Below, piece after piece: positions 20,062 to 59,990 of a stretch of 64,000 bases of DNA. The number at the start of each line of letters is the position of its first letter. Positions within the stretch are counted from its first letter, which is position 1. The translations under genes were made by a program, and so were the position numbers. A model generated the notes under the pieces. It had not been told where the DNA came from. It worked only from the letters and a program-made list of their open reading frames with translations, and made no database searches. This stretch comes from Cristatella mucedo (lineage: Eukaryota; Bryozoa; Phylactolaemata; Cristatellidae). Where the stretch lies: positions 9,512,001-9,576,000 of the forward strand of contig WPIO01000004.1 of assembly GCA_009760855.2 (NCBI GenBank), written 5' to 3'.

Positions 20062-20747
20062 TGATCGCTCTGCGTGCTCAGGTCGCACGTGTACGATGGT
20101 CGCACATGAACGATGTATCTGCTTAGTTTAGCTGCAGGACGCTGTGCTGCACAGCGCGACTTTACGGGCTGAGCAATTAGCTGCTATTTGTAATAGTAGC
20201 TATTCATTCGTATTTCGCCTTAAGTATTGAGGAAGCCAGCCTGGGCTTCTTATGCTTTGTACTTTTTTTTATTATGGCTAGCTATTTGAATCCAAGAGGT
20301 CGAGTATAGCGTTTGATTATTTGAGCAGAAGAAGTGATTCAGCGAACGATGAGTAACTTGATTGGGTTACGTCGGGGCTGGGAAGATGGGGACGCATTCT
20401 GTCTGAGGCGGACTCAACTGGCGTCATCGCACCACTTGATTGCACCACGGGAATCGCTTCTCGTACCAAGAAAATTTGAGGTGCAATGTTCGCTCGTAGC
20501 CATTATTGAGAGGCTTGGCCAGACTTTTTTTTGTCGCAGCCAGCTTCGCTAGGTTCACACATTTCGCTCATTCGAAGCGTCTGCATCTGCCGATGGTGCG
20601 CATGGTGCGCATTCACCACGCCTCCACCAGTATGTCTGAACGCAGCCTCAGCCTCGGTCTGTGGTGCAGTACAGTAGATACTAGCCAGCCAATTAATTAA
20701 CATCCTCATTCTTGTTGCAGGAAGAAAAGCTGTAGCGGCTATCATTC

Positions 20748-20855
20748 CCACTTACAGTGGGCCTGTACGCGTTGTTTGCAGCCGGACTCGAACCCAAGAC
20801 CTGGGTCAGGAAGTGCGAGCACCTTAGCTCTAGGCTGAGACCAATGGGCTTCATC
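20748..20855 (-). repeat. tRNA-like SINE head, minus strand
   Basis: The plus strand reads GGACTCGAACCCAAGACC, the complement of a tRNA B box, followed by the complement of an A box region near 20825-20845. The tail typical of the family is missing or decayed. Confidence 0.55.
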
Positions 20856-21046
20856 GAGGTCACGATGGACATGAGCATTTTTGAAGTCACGTGACATTTC
20901 TATTAGCACAGCAGCGGCCATGACTGGTGAGGGCCATCGACGGCTCGGGTTTGTGCACAAGGGCAGAGCAATTCGCACTTGAAGATTTTTAACGGCTAGA
21001 CTTTGTTTAGCATCCGCTTTTCCTTCCAAAATTTATAGAGGGCTTT

Positions 21047-21232
21047 GGTGAGCCGTGATCTCTCACTATGTGAGGTGGTTACTTTTCACGACCTCTTTCC
21101 CGAGGTTGTGGGTTCGAATCCTGTGGTGGTCGATCCTGTATTGCCGCTGCAAGCGGTGGTGATAGCCTTTAAGGCTCTTCTGTCGCTCTATAAAAAGAGG
21201 CTGTTAGATCAAGTAGTTTTTTTTATGTCAAG
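21047..21232 (+). repeat. tRNA-derived SINE
   Basis: GAGCCGTGATCTCTCACTATG head, B box GTGGGTTCGAATCCTG, body GCAAGCGGTGGTGATAGCC, AAGGCTCTTCTGTCGCT and a tail in GAGGCTGTTAGATCAAG. It is about as long as the copy at 15.5 kb. Confidence 0.85.
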
Positions 21233-21534
21233 CATTATATAGAGAGCATGTGTCAAGCACGCCGGTACTTACCTCGTACGAAGCGACAACTTTCCTCCTG
21301 ATGTCTTCTCTTGGATGTCCTTTGTTATTATCTTGCGCTGCTACTTCCATGCTGCTCATTTCCTTGACTTTTCTCCTGACTCCTCAGCTACACTTCTCAC
21401 TTTCTTCTAGATGGGTGGGGCGGAGAGTCTCCGGGCTACCGTATGCTCTCCAGACGCTGCTTAGGCTTTGAGTGCACTGTAGAAATTCACTAACCTAACA
21501 CACTTATTAAGTCTGTGTGGCTTTGTGGAGTTAC

Positions 21535-21583
21535 ACAAACACACAAACATACATATACGCACGCACGCACACGCGCGCGCGCT

Positions 21584-21618
<35 letters not shown>

Positions 21619-21619
21619 T
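21535..21619 (+). repeat. (CA)n with internal (CG) run
   Basis: CACA/CACG units with an alternating GCGCGC core near 21570-21590, then a pure CA run to 21618. Alternating purine-pyrimidine composition could form Z-DNA. Confidence 0.9.
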
Positions 21620-21646
21620 TGGACATTCATTCAAAAGAGCCCGAGT

Positions 21647-21815
21647 GGGTTGGCCGTGATAGCCCAGGAGGTAAGGTTCTCGCTCTTTACGACCAAGTTT
21701 GTGGGTTTAAATCATGCAGTCAGGCGATCCTTTATTGCAAGCGGTGGTGATAACCAATAGGGCTCTTCTGCTGATATACAAATGAGGCTTTTAAATCAGC
21801 TAGGATCTGTTTTTT
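21647..21815 (+). repeat. tRNA-derived SINE, diverged head
   Basis: GGCCGTGATAGCCCAGGAGG head, decayed B box (GTGGGTTTAAATC), body GCAAGCGGTGGTGATAACC and the conserved tail AATGAGGCTTTTAAATCAGC. Confidence 0.8.
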
Positions 21816-23344
21816 AGCGAAGCCCACAGAAACGGAGAGCAACTGTGACTGAGACAGAGAAGAGAAAGAGAGAAAATGCTCAAGAAAATTCACCGACACT
21901 AGGACACCAGGACAAGCAAAGTGATGCCCTGCTTGGCTAACTATAGCGAGAAATAAAGCTGATTCGGGTGGAAGCTGCAAGCAACATTTAGATTCTAGCC
22001 TATTGGGTTAAAGGCCATCTTTCTAGGGACTTTTTTAGCAGCCGTTAATCGACGTCCATCTGTAGAGACACGTAGTCAGCGAAGTGGTAAAGTGGATTCC
22101 TTCTGCTTACTGACAGACTATTTTTAACTTTGATTGTATTCAAGACACCCAGCCGATGGTCCAGCATTTCTGAGCCGTGAAAGCACAGCTGCGTGAGTGG
22201 CCGGTCAATACGTTCCCTCCCGCATGCGAACTTTTTAAATCCATTGCATACATCTCGATCGTTGTAACTCTCAAATTTGCCGTAGTTTTTAATAAGCTTT
22301 GCATGATTACCATTCTTAATTGGCTATTGCAAAGATATGCTACTAATTTTGAAACCGCACAACAACCGACCGACTGACACTGCACGAATTAAGCTATCGA
22401 GACTCCGCTCTCCTCTCAAAAACCCTCGATGCGTTACAGATTTGGATTTTAATGATCACTTACGAACCAGAGTCTCGAATCCCAACGTACTGCCTGAGTG
22501 CATTAACGTGTTTTTATTTTGAATTGGCATCGAGAGGCAACCGGTGCGTCTGATGTGGTTGGCTACCGGAAACCGTGTGCATTGTTTGACTCATGGTGAT
22601 CCCATAGTGTGACATAACTCTAAACATCGGTGGTCCTGTTAGTACGCCCTGTTTCAGGAAGGGTAAAAGAACAGAAAATGAATCAAAAGTAGGATGCATT
22701 TTTCAAAATTAATGTGAAAATGACAACTTAAAGGGATTCAGGTATGAGTGAATGTTGTAGATTGGTTCTTGGTAATGAAGTTTGAAGTCCTCGCGAGTAA
22801 GAAAAAAAGAGTGCTCTTCTTAGTAAAATTGAAACTCTCGCTCCTCTCAGTAAGCTCGCGTTTTCTCCTTGAACTTGTTAAGATGGGCATCAAGGATGTA
22901 GACTTTGAAGGTCTTTTTGCTGCCATTTTGGAATCGTTGTTTTTGAGAGCCCGAACTAGCTGCTCGTAACTTTAAGCCTCGCGATTGTCCAGAAAGCCGT
23001 GAACTACTGAAACGAAACTTTCCCAAACCGCCTTTTCCTTCCTGTTCAGTTTCACAACACCCTGCAATCTTCATCTGTGGTTTGACTAAGATATCAGCCT
23101 TGACCTTAGGCTCCAATAATTGTGGAAATGCATTTTGGAGGGAGGTACTTGAAAGCTGCTCACTCGTTGTCAAGAGACTTGACAAATTGCTTGTTGAGGT
23201 CAGACTGGGTGTGTCTAGATGGCATCAGCACCTATCGGGGGTCTACCAACAACTTCCGTTTGATTTTCTTATTTTCAACAGTGAACTCAGTCCGCTGTGG
23301 AGAGTCCCTTTTGAGATAGTTCACCCTGGTGTCCCGGCTGTACC
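21816..23344. other. No recognised gene
   Basis: Short frames only, with no family match. I see nothing I can support. Confidence 0.4.
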
Positions 23345-24040
23345 ATTACTAGTAATACTACTACTACTAATAATAATAATACATTCGATAAAGCACCCTC
23401 AGAGAACTCAATCTCTTTCTAAGTGCTTTACATTTGTTGCTAAGGAAACACGATCGAATGGTGAGTGGTATCACGCTTGATAAACAACATGAATAACATG
23501 GTTAGGGGTGACATTCACAGGGTCAGCATGCAATGTGGTTAGTAGCAGCATGCAAAAATGTCAGCACGCATAAGCACATAAAGGATGAATCACAGGGACC
23601 GACTAAATACTGTCATAAATAGGTGCATTTTTAATTTCTTTTTAAATGTGGTCAGTTCAAGGATGTCGTGACGCAAGTCGGCAGTGAGTTCCAGGCTTTG
23701 GGAGCATACGAACTAAATGCACGGTCTCCAGTAGATTTGAGGCTTGTACGAGGTATTGGTAAACTGCTGGATTCCGAAAAGCGGGTGGTACGATGCTTGG
23801 CCTTGTGGAGGAGTAGATGTGATAGGTAGGCTGGAGCCTAAGAAGGAAGGGACCTAAAAGTGAGAGACAAAACCTTGAAGTCGATCCGTTGCTTGACTGG
23901 TAGCCAGTTCAGGTCGGCGAGAAGTGGTGTGATGTGGCAACTACGATGCTCATGACAGACAAGCGTAGCTGCAGAGTTTTGCACCAGCTGTAATTGCCTG
24001 ATTGCACATGCCGGTTGGCCAGCAAGCAGTGAGTTACAGA
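23345..24040 (-). mobile_element. LINE (CR1/L2-like) C-terminal and 3' UTR fragment
   Basis: Minus strand. The ATT tail is at 23347-23382, followed by the terminal stem-loop and 3' UTR. The C-terminal thumb region (complement of codons for LNWLPVKQRIDFKVL) extends to about 24040. It is diverged by base changes and small indels. Confidence 0.9.
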
Positions 24041-24282
24041 TCGTTGGCAAAGATACCAGGATTACTTTGTGAAACATCCTTGAAGGCCCAACAGATGTAA
24101 GAAGTTGTTGAAGTCCCCAATGACCTCCCAGCCATAGTCACCATGCTTCCACAATCAGTAACACGTTGACACCGGTATAGTCCTCTTTGAGGTGCACAGA
24201 GTTAGCCAAAGGGAAAGACAGGTACTTGTTTATATTATGAAGCAGCACGGCTTTGAAGCTGCGGGATAAACTGTCCATGCAT

Positions 24283-24506
24283 TAATAATAATAATAATAA
24301 CAATAATAATGCACTTGATAAAGCGCCCTCAGAGAACTCAATCTCTCTCTAGGCGCTTTACATTTGCTGCAAAGGGAAATACAATTGAATGGTAAGTAAA
24401 ATCATGCTTGAAAAATAAACAAAATTAATAACATGGTTAGGGGTGACATGCACAGGGTCAGCATGCAAATGTGGTTAGTGGCAGCATGCACAGTGTCGCA
24501 TTGATG
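24283..24506 (-). mobile_element. LINE solo 3' end
   Basis: Minus strand. Only the last about 220 bp of the LINE are present: ATT tail, stem-loop and the two 38/39-bp UTR units, ending at the GCACAGTGTCG boundary shared with several other solo ends. Confidence 0.9.
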
Positions 24507-24536
24507 CCATTCACTCGGGTTACAGGTGTTCCTATA

Positions 24537-24547
24537 TTATATAATAC

Positions 24548-24581
<34 letters not shown>

Positions 24582-24592
24582 CTATATAATAT
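24537..24592. repeat. (AT)n flanked by an inverted repeat
   Basis: A pure TA run of about 34 bp is bracketed by CTATATTATATAA and a near-complement ending TATAATATAATAG. The whole segment can extrude as a cruciform. Confidence 0.75.
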
Positions 24593-26199
24593 AATAGACT
24601 AGCAATATTGAGGCTGAAGCACAGCCCATCTTGCCGACTTAAGAAGTTCGAAAAAAGTTGTAACGCTATATCAGTTACTTTCACTTACTGTTTCTATCCG
24701 AAAAGTTCCACTCCTTGAGCTTAGATATCAGGAACTCAGCATTGAACATAGTAAGACCAAGGTCTCTAATCAGATTGTTGAGGTATTCCTGGCTGGGGCA
24801 ACGCGGCTTTCTCTTTTAAGCCGCATCTGTGAAATTAAAATCTACATCTGCTATATTTTTCTCGCTGTGTGACTTGCCGCTTTCTCCGGAAGATGGCCGA
24901 TCTCTGTCCGAAGGAGTAGGTAGTAGCGGGAGCACAGGGCAGTGTGATACAGTGGCGATGGATGACGCCTTGTGTGGATACCTGTTGGGGGTACCCTCTT
25001 TTAAGGTCGAAGTTTGGATGGATCCGCAATGAGTGATGATGATATACCTCCGCCCGTAACTCTACAAAGCCACAAGGATTGTTTGGGTGTTACTTTGGAG
25101 AGCTTTCTGTCGCAAACTCAAAGTTGAAGTGGCTTTAGGGCGCCTAGGAAAGCCAGCCGAATTTTTCTAACACAAATCCTGAAACATAGCTGAGTCACGA
25201 GGGCAGTCGAGGAAGTAAGAAGCCAAGAAGTAGCAGCACAGGGCAGCTGGAAAGCTTGCGTTTCAGTTGGCAGTAGGAGAGAAGATTTCGTGGTGGCTTA
25301 GGAATTGTGGTAGTGAGGTCCTCAGTCTAGGACTTGAACAAAATCTAGAACAAAATCTTCAGTCTCGAATCGTATTTAAGTGAAGAAATGGAACAGCTAA
25401 TGTATTGCCCATAAGGACCTGATGGCACGAGGAGGCTGAAACTGGTGCAGCACGTGGTTGAGTGGTGAGTCGGTTACCGCCAATGTTTTTGGCAAGCAAA
25501 CTTCAATGCTCTCTTTCTTCTCTATAAGAGCATTTAACCTCACCGGGATTAAATCGAGTAAAACTTAAAACTACATTTTGCACGTTACTTAATGTTACAC
25601 AAGAAATTTTAACTAACGAACAGCAAATTGTTCACCTTGGCTTCAAACGTTGTCTTGTTGTTTCTATATGTGAAATGAGGTGCCCGTGGCTGATGATCTA
25701 AGAAACCTGTCTTGATCCAAGAAAAACATGACAAAGTATTTTTTAAAGACTTTTTTTTAATATTTATTTTATTTTATTATTTTATTTAATTAATTTATCA
25801 GGTGCATTTATGCAGTAAGTTTTCGCTCCTATTGATAAATTGTTTACAAACATAGCAAAATGCATGTACTGGATGCAAGCGACATCCAGATGGCATGTTA
25901 ATCAAATGTGACTATTCGCTATTCTCTTACTCTTCAACAATATAGATTTAAAGATATAAATATTTAAAATGCATTCTTTACACGAGAACCAAACTTTGAC
26001 ACTGTACCGAGCACAGCATAACAGAGAATTACAAAATATCCTTATCATGACCATTTATAGAAAGTTTTGTGTATCGATAGTTACTTTCAAATCATTTTTA
26101 GGCGCAATGAATTAGGAAAAAGCCATTTACCTAAGGACAAAAAATAACTTGAAATCCGTTATCGCGTATGACTTGCTTAACTGGATAATTTATGAGGCC
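24593..26199. other. No recognised gene; AT-rich stretch
   Basis: Includes an A/T-only run near 25750-25800. No gene or known repeat recognised. Confidence 0.4.
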
Positions 26200-27275
26200 A
26201 CGGATATTCCCTACCAGCTCTCGAGCAAGTCGAACTCTCTCAGCTTCCTTGCTGCATCTATTGCTGACATCTTCGCACGGATGGCAGCAAGCAAACGTTC
26301 CCAAATTAAATTACGATGAAATGAAACCAACTTACTAGTCATGGGCAAAACAAGTGTGACTCAGAAATTGGGAAGCTTAACGGCTAAATTCGGCTCTGCC
26401 AGCTTATCTCCTCTAGCATCTATACGAAATCTAGGTGTCCTGTTCCAAAGTGACCTTTCACTTGATGACCACATTAGTCCCACAGTCAAGTCTGCCTATT
26501 TGCAGCTACGTAACTGCGCAAAAATTCGGGCCTGCTTAGACATGGATGCTACATTAAAATTGGTCGATGCATTTTTACTTCCCGTCTCGACTTCTACAAT
26601 TCACAGCTTGCTAGGCTACCGGCCTGTGCAATAAAGCACTTATAGTTGGAGCACACCTCAGCAGTTATTCTTGTCTGTCGTTACCTTCGCAGTTGTCACA
26701 TCATGCCACTTCTTGCCGACCTGCACTGGCTTCTAACCAAGCAGCGTATTGACTCAAAGGTTCTGTCACTTACCTTTAGGTCCATCCATTACCTGGCTCC
26801 AGCCTACCTATCTGTATTACTCCCCGACCAGGCTCGGCATTGTACCACCCGCTTTTTATTACTCAAATCGTTTAGCTATAGCTCGTACAAATCTTGATAT
26901 CTTTGGAGACAGTGCCTTTAGTTGATATGCTCCAAAAGCTTGGGGTTCACTCTCCACTCACTACGCCGTCTCCTGATTTAACGATACTTACGATAAAATA
27001 GATGCTAAAAACGCGCCTTTTTCTCACAGCAGTTGGTGGGTCCTTGGCATATGTTTGTTGTGTTCTTATGCGTGCTGAGACTGTGCATGGTACCCTAAAC
27101 CCTATTTTAGATGTTGACACTGTCCATGTCACCTCTAACCATGTTATGTTTTTTAAATGTTGCATTTTACGACTAACTATTAGATCATGCTTCCTGTACA
27201 GCATATGTAATACCTAGAAAAAGATCAAGTTCTCTGGGGGGACTACGCACAAATTTATTACTACTATTAATATTG
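26200..27275 (+). mobile_element. LINE (CR1/L2-like), old diverged copy
   Basis: Aligns by eye with the 17.2-kb copy from the mid-palm region (SLAASIADI) through LSLDDHISPTVKSAYLQL and the thumb to the 3' UTR and a decayed ATT tail. It has frame breaks near 26300, 26630 and 26900. Clearly the oldest sizeable copy here. Confidence 0.85.
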
Positions 27276-27439
27276 TAAATCTTGTAAAGCCACACGAAAA
27301 TTGAATTTTTTGAGTCACAGGGAGAAGATTTAAACTAGCTTGCCGCTCGGCGGATGAACTCCAAAAAACAATTTCAGGTTTAGCTTAGAATGCGACTGCT
27401 AAGGTTGGATGGGCGGCAGTGATAGGATATAAATTATAT

Positions 27440-27590
27440 ATAATATAAATCCTGGTTTGGCCCGGGGGTAAGGTACTCGCCTATAGCGATTGGAGTCGTG
27501 GGCTAAGCCGTGCGGTCCATATACAGCGTCTGGGTTGAGACTAAGTTGTCTTAAGGCACTACGCAAAGGAATTATATTTTCTTATGTACG
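27440..27590 (+). repeat. SINE-like element of a different type
   Basis: A tRNA-like start (TGGTTTGGCCCGGGGGTAAGG) and a body with a GGTTGAGACTAAG segment, ending in CACTACGCAAAGGAATTAT. It lacks the tail shared by the main SINE family. Confidence 0.4.
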
Positions 27591-27599
27591 GATCAATTA

Positions 27600-29334
27600 C
27601 AGTGCGAGGCTAGCTGCAAGCATCGAGTAATGACTGACCGCTATGTAATCTGGGAAAACTCAGAGTAACATTTCTAAGCTAAAAATATTCTGCCGCTTTA
27701 AAATATTCTACTTCTCAGGCTCGTTTGAGCTACTGTGGCTCCTTATCAAGCATCAAACCGATTTAAATATCCTTAGGCTAGCTTGTCACTACACTCATTA
27801 GCATATACATATAGCATATACGTTAACGCCAGCCTACCTACTTGACCTCCTCGGTCCTTCAGTCACGTGCTCTCGCACCATCCGCTCGGCAGCATCCGAT
27901 CATCGCTCGCGCTTCATCGAAATATTTTGGTGATCGAGCCAGTTCATTATGAATAGTTGTGTGAGCAGTAGCACACTTGAAGATAGAATCAACAATATAG
28001 GCAAGTAGTGTGTGTATTAACGATCGCAGGAAGCAATGCGGGAGTTCACGACCTTCACGGCCGATGGGTTCGCCGTTCTCCTTCGTCGACTTCCACTGGC
28101 GTAATACGCTCACTCGGTACAGCCGACCCAATATAACCCTCAGGTCATATGCACAGAAAGTCCGGAACTCTCATCCGGGTACGGTAACAACCTATAATCA
28201 CCTTGCATCCTTTTTAAATCTTAGCTCGACGCAGCTGTTCCGGTCGGCTCTCCATTTGCCCCGGTGATCTTGTCCTTTTCCATGAGGTACATTTTCCGAC
28301 GACTTCAGACCACGGCCGCTCAAGTTTATGGTTGAGCCCCTTACAAAGGTTTCAAGCTAAGGGTGTGGCGCAGACGGCTGGCGGTCTGGCGCAGACGGCC
28401 AAGCTCCCAAGTCATCGCACTTGATAATTAATTCACCAGCCTGAGCTTCTCCAAAATCCCTATTTTTCTTGCTCCAGCTCATTTTCTAATGTCTCTTGTC
28501 TATAGTGCGTTCACCGCGACTGCTTCGCGGTGATGCTGACTCATGGTGCTTTGCCGCTTTCGTTATTTCGCAGAAGTCTGCGACGTTAGACGTGCTTGCA
28601 GATCAAAGGTTCACATGTATAAAACCCTCGCCCTTGCATTAAACTTGCTCACTTTAGTTGCGTCACTCGTGTCGCGTGTTCCATATTTAGTAGGCAATCG
28701 GTGCTTTTTTGCTAACCTTCGGCTAAGCAGTGCTTTTAAGAGTGGCAGAAAATTTCAAAATGTATACCGAGGTAATATTTATGATTTATTTTCTAAATTA
28801 GAAAGTGTTTAATTTACAAAAAACTGTCAAACCAGCGCAGTAACGATGAGAATGTCGGGCTCAGCTTTTGCATATCGGTCTCCGCTCTTATCTCAGAAGG
28901 TAAGGAAGTCGTCTATCTAGAAGGTCCTAAGCCCCCCTCCTGTACCGACAGAAATGAAGGCGCAGCCATTTTGAACGGAGGGATTGGTACAGAGGCTCAT
29001 TGCCGGTCTTTCAAGGTGGTTAAGAGACGGCTCGCTGGCACGAAAGCTTTGAATGCTTCCCGACCACTTGCCAGATGTCAGCCGAGCTTCTCTCTTCCAG
29101 CTTCGCGGGGCTCTCCTTCACATCCTCTGCGCTCCGCTGTCTCAGTGCCTCAGACCAAGTATCTCGGGCTCGGCAGTCTGCCACGCGCGTGTCTTGGACT
29201 GAATTTTTCATATTGCTTGTCCTTACTTGAAGCCTCGACAAGAACAGGAAAAATTAGAGACGCTCACACCGGAGGAAGCGTCCGCTGAACGTGCGGACGC
29301 TCAGGAATCGATAGGCTACTTATTAATTATCCCC
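27600..29334. other. No recognised gene
   Basis: Contains a 9-bp hairpin at 28511-28533 (TCACCGCGA..TCGCGGTGA). Frames at 28543-28812 and 28971-29288 show no domain. Confidence 0.4.
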
Positions 29335-29392
29335 CACACACGCACGCACGCACACACACACACACACATATATGTGGGTGTGTGTGTGTAAC
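29335..29392 (+). repeat. (CA)n/(TG)n palindromic simple repeat
   Basis: CACG/CA units run into TATATG and then GTGTGTG units, so the block is nearly self-complementary. Confidence 0.85.
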
Positions 29393-29664
29393 CGAGTTAG
29401 AGTGAAGCCACGAAAGTCAAAGAGCGAAATTCGAGGGACGACTGTATTCGGAAACTGGGTGCACGCATGTGAGCTGTCTGTACAACTCGCTAGCCGCGCT
29501 TCGAGGTGGCGCAAGCTCGGCCAGTATCTGCCACGCGTTTTCGCAGAGAGTAGCACCAGCTGAGAGCACCACGTTCGTGGTAAAGACCTTAGTTCCGCAG
29601 CGTTCCCACGAGCAGCATGCTAGCGCAACGTTTGCGCTGCGTGGCCACTCGCCGAGCGCCACTC

Positions 29665-30187
29665 CATTCGTCGCTCACTTTTAGGTCTCTTCATTCTATG
29701 GCTCCAGCCTATCTTTCAGAGATACTACCCCATCAGGCAAAGCATCGTACCACTCGCTTTTCGGAATCCAACAGTCTAGAAATACCTCGTACAAACCTTA
29801 AATCCTTTGGAGACCGTGCATTTAGCTCGTATGCTCCCACAGCCTGGAACTCCCTCCCGACCTGCATCAGAACATCCCCTGACCTGACCACATTTAAAAG
29901 AAACTTAAAAACACACCTATTTAGGACAGCATTTAGTGGGTCCTTGCGATTCGTCCTCGATGTGCTTATGCGTGCTGACACTGTTCATGCTGCCACTAAC
30001 CACATTTGCATGCTGACCCAGTGCATGTAACCCCTAACCATGTTATTCATAATGTTTGTTTTTCAAGCATGATTTTACTTACTATTCTATTGCGTATCAC
30101 TTTGCAGCAAATGTAAAGCGCCTAGAAAGAGATTAAGTTCTCTGAGGGCGCTTTATCAAGTGCAATATTATTATTATTATTATTATT
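29665..30187 (+). mobile_element. LINE (CR1/L2-like), C-terminus and full 3' UTR
   Basis: Starts abruptly at the SLTFRSLHSMAPAYLS region, keeps the intact C-terminal frame (AWNSLPTCIRTSPDLTTFKR), the 3' UTR, stem-loop and a TTATTATT tail. Its 3' end lies only about 155 bp before the first prominin exon. Confidence 0.93.
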
Positions 30188-30342
30188 CACCCAGATGCGT
30201 TCGCGACCTCGCAGCACATCTTAGTGTCGTCGACACTGCCTAGCGCTTGTGGTATTTATAGTCCACCAGTCACTAATGTATGCGAGCAGCATTACTGTAT
30301 TTTGAAAATTGATCTCGGCCGTCGCCTTTCATTTCTTTGCAG

Positions 30343-58679
<28,337 letters not shown>

Positions 58680-58969
58680 GTGAATTTTAGCTCGCTCTAC
58701 AAAGTCGGCGCTCCGCTCAGCGTCGCCTGAATTGGCATGCTGCCGCTGGCGGCGTCATCGCTTTAGGAAAACTTTACGAGCGGATACGCGAACACGTCCC
58801 TTGTACTCGCGCGAGTCTTGAAAGTGTCGAGACGCGGCAGAAATTGCGAAAAGATTATATAGTAACTGACCGTTAGTTCAGGTGAATGCAGGCAATTTTT
58901 TATAGTCACTGTCTTTCGGCATCGGCAGACTGCGCTCCTCAGACCATCAGCTGTCCTTTCATCAGTGTC
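58680..58969. other. Flank after prominin exon 12
   Basis: No further exon recognised. The next coding exon should start in phase 0 and encode the beginning of the second ectodomain loop. Confidence 0.4.
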
Positions 58970-59165
58970 ATCATTTGGTCGCAGCCCGGAGACTGGGGCC
59001 TCGCACTTCATGAACAAGGTCTTCTGTTCGAGCCCTGTAGCAAGCAATTCTGTATTACCCATAGAGAGAGCACTGGGGTGAGAGCCGCTTGCCGGCTCTA
59101 CTGCCGTTATATGAAAAGGCTTTTGAATCAGCTGGTATTTGCTTACAGTTTTATTAGTCACTCGT
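58970..59165 (+). repeat. tRNA-derived SINE, diverged
   Basis: Head near 58975-59035 with a decayed B box (CTGTTCGAGCCCTG), body with GAGAGCCGCTTGCCGG, and a tail ATGAAAAGGCTTTTGAATCAGC that matches the family tail. Confidence 0.65.
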
Positions 59166-59639
59166 CTCGGATTATTATTGCTAAAAGACGTCAATCGACG
59201 AGAGGCCGTAATACCTTATATGCATGCACTCCGGGATATTTATTTTCAGACGGAAAGATTTCATGTCTACTTTTATTTTTTGGACCAGATGGGAAAGCTG
59301 TAGCAACTTTGTCAGTAAATGACCCGCGAGAATAAGTAATTAGTAGAAATGTATAGCTTATCCGCCGAAAATAACAAAAAATCTCTCTGCTTTGCGACGA
59401 TTATAGTTTATTTATGATAATTAAAATTGACAAAAAATGAAAGCATGTTGGCCGTTGGTCGTACAATGTGTCGTGGCAGGGAATTGAACCCTTGACTTCT
59501 AAAGCCAGATGCGCACGTCACGCAAGCTCATCAACGTCGACCGAGAAAGCTTCGAGCAAGTGCGAGCAAGCCATCCGAAAAGCTGCGAGCCAATCAAGCC
59601 GCCAGGCGTTGTCGCACTCACTCTTTCTTCTGACTCGTT

Positions 59640-59990
59640 ATTTATCTGTTCCTCGAACCAACCTCAAATTCTTTGGAGACCGTGTCTTATTACTTGGTTA
59701 CGTGGCCCAAAGCCTGGGACTCACTTCAGACTAACGTCGTAACATCCCCTGACTTAACCACATTTAAAAAAAAATAAAAATGCATCGATTTGCTACAGAA
59801 TTTGCTTGATCCCTGTGAATGGTCCTTTGCGTGCTTATACGTGCTGATGCTTCGCATGTTATCACTAACCATATTGACATACTTTCCTTGCCACATATTT
59901 GAAATGCCTAGAGAGAGATTTAGTTCTATAAAGGGGCTCTATAATCTATATTATTACTTACTATTATTATTGTTATTATTACTATTCTCG
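59640..59990 (+). mobile_element. LINE (CR1/L2-like), old 3' fragment
   Basis: TCTTTGGAGACCGTG, AACATCCCCTGACTTAACC and the GAAATGCCTAGAGAGAGATT stem-loop half are recognisable, then a TTATTACTTACTATT tail. Many substitutions. Confidence 0.8.

Noticed and set aside
59218-59335. A further prominin exon after the acceptor near 59247
   Set aside because: The acceptor looks good, but none of the frames resembles the second ectodomain and the best frame stops at once.
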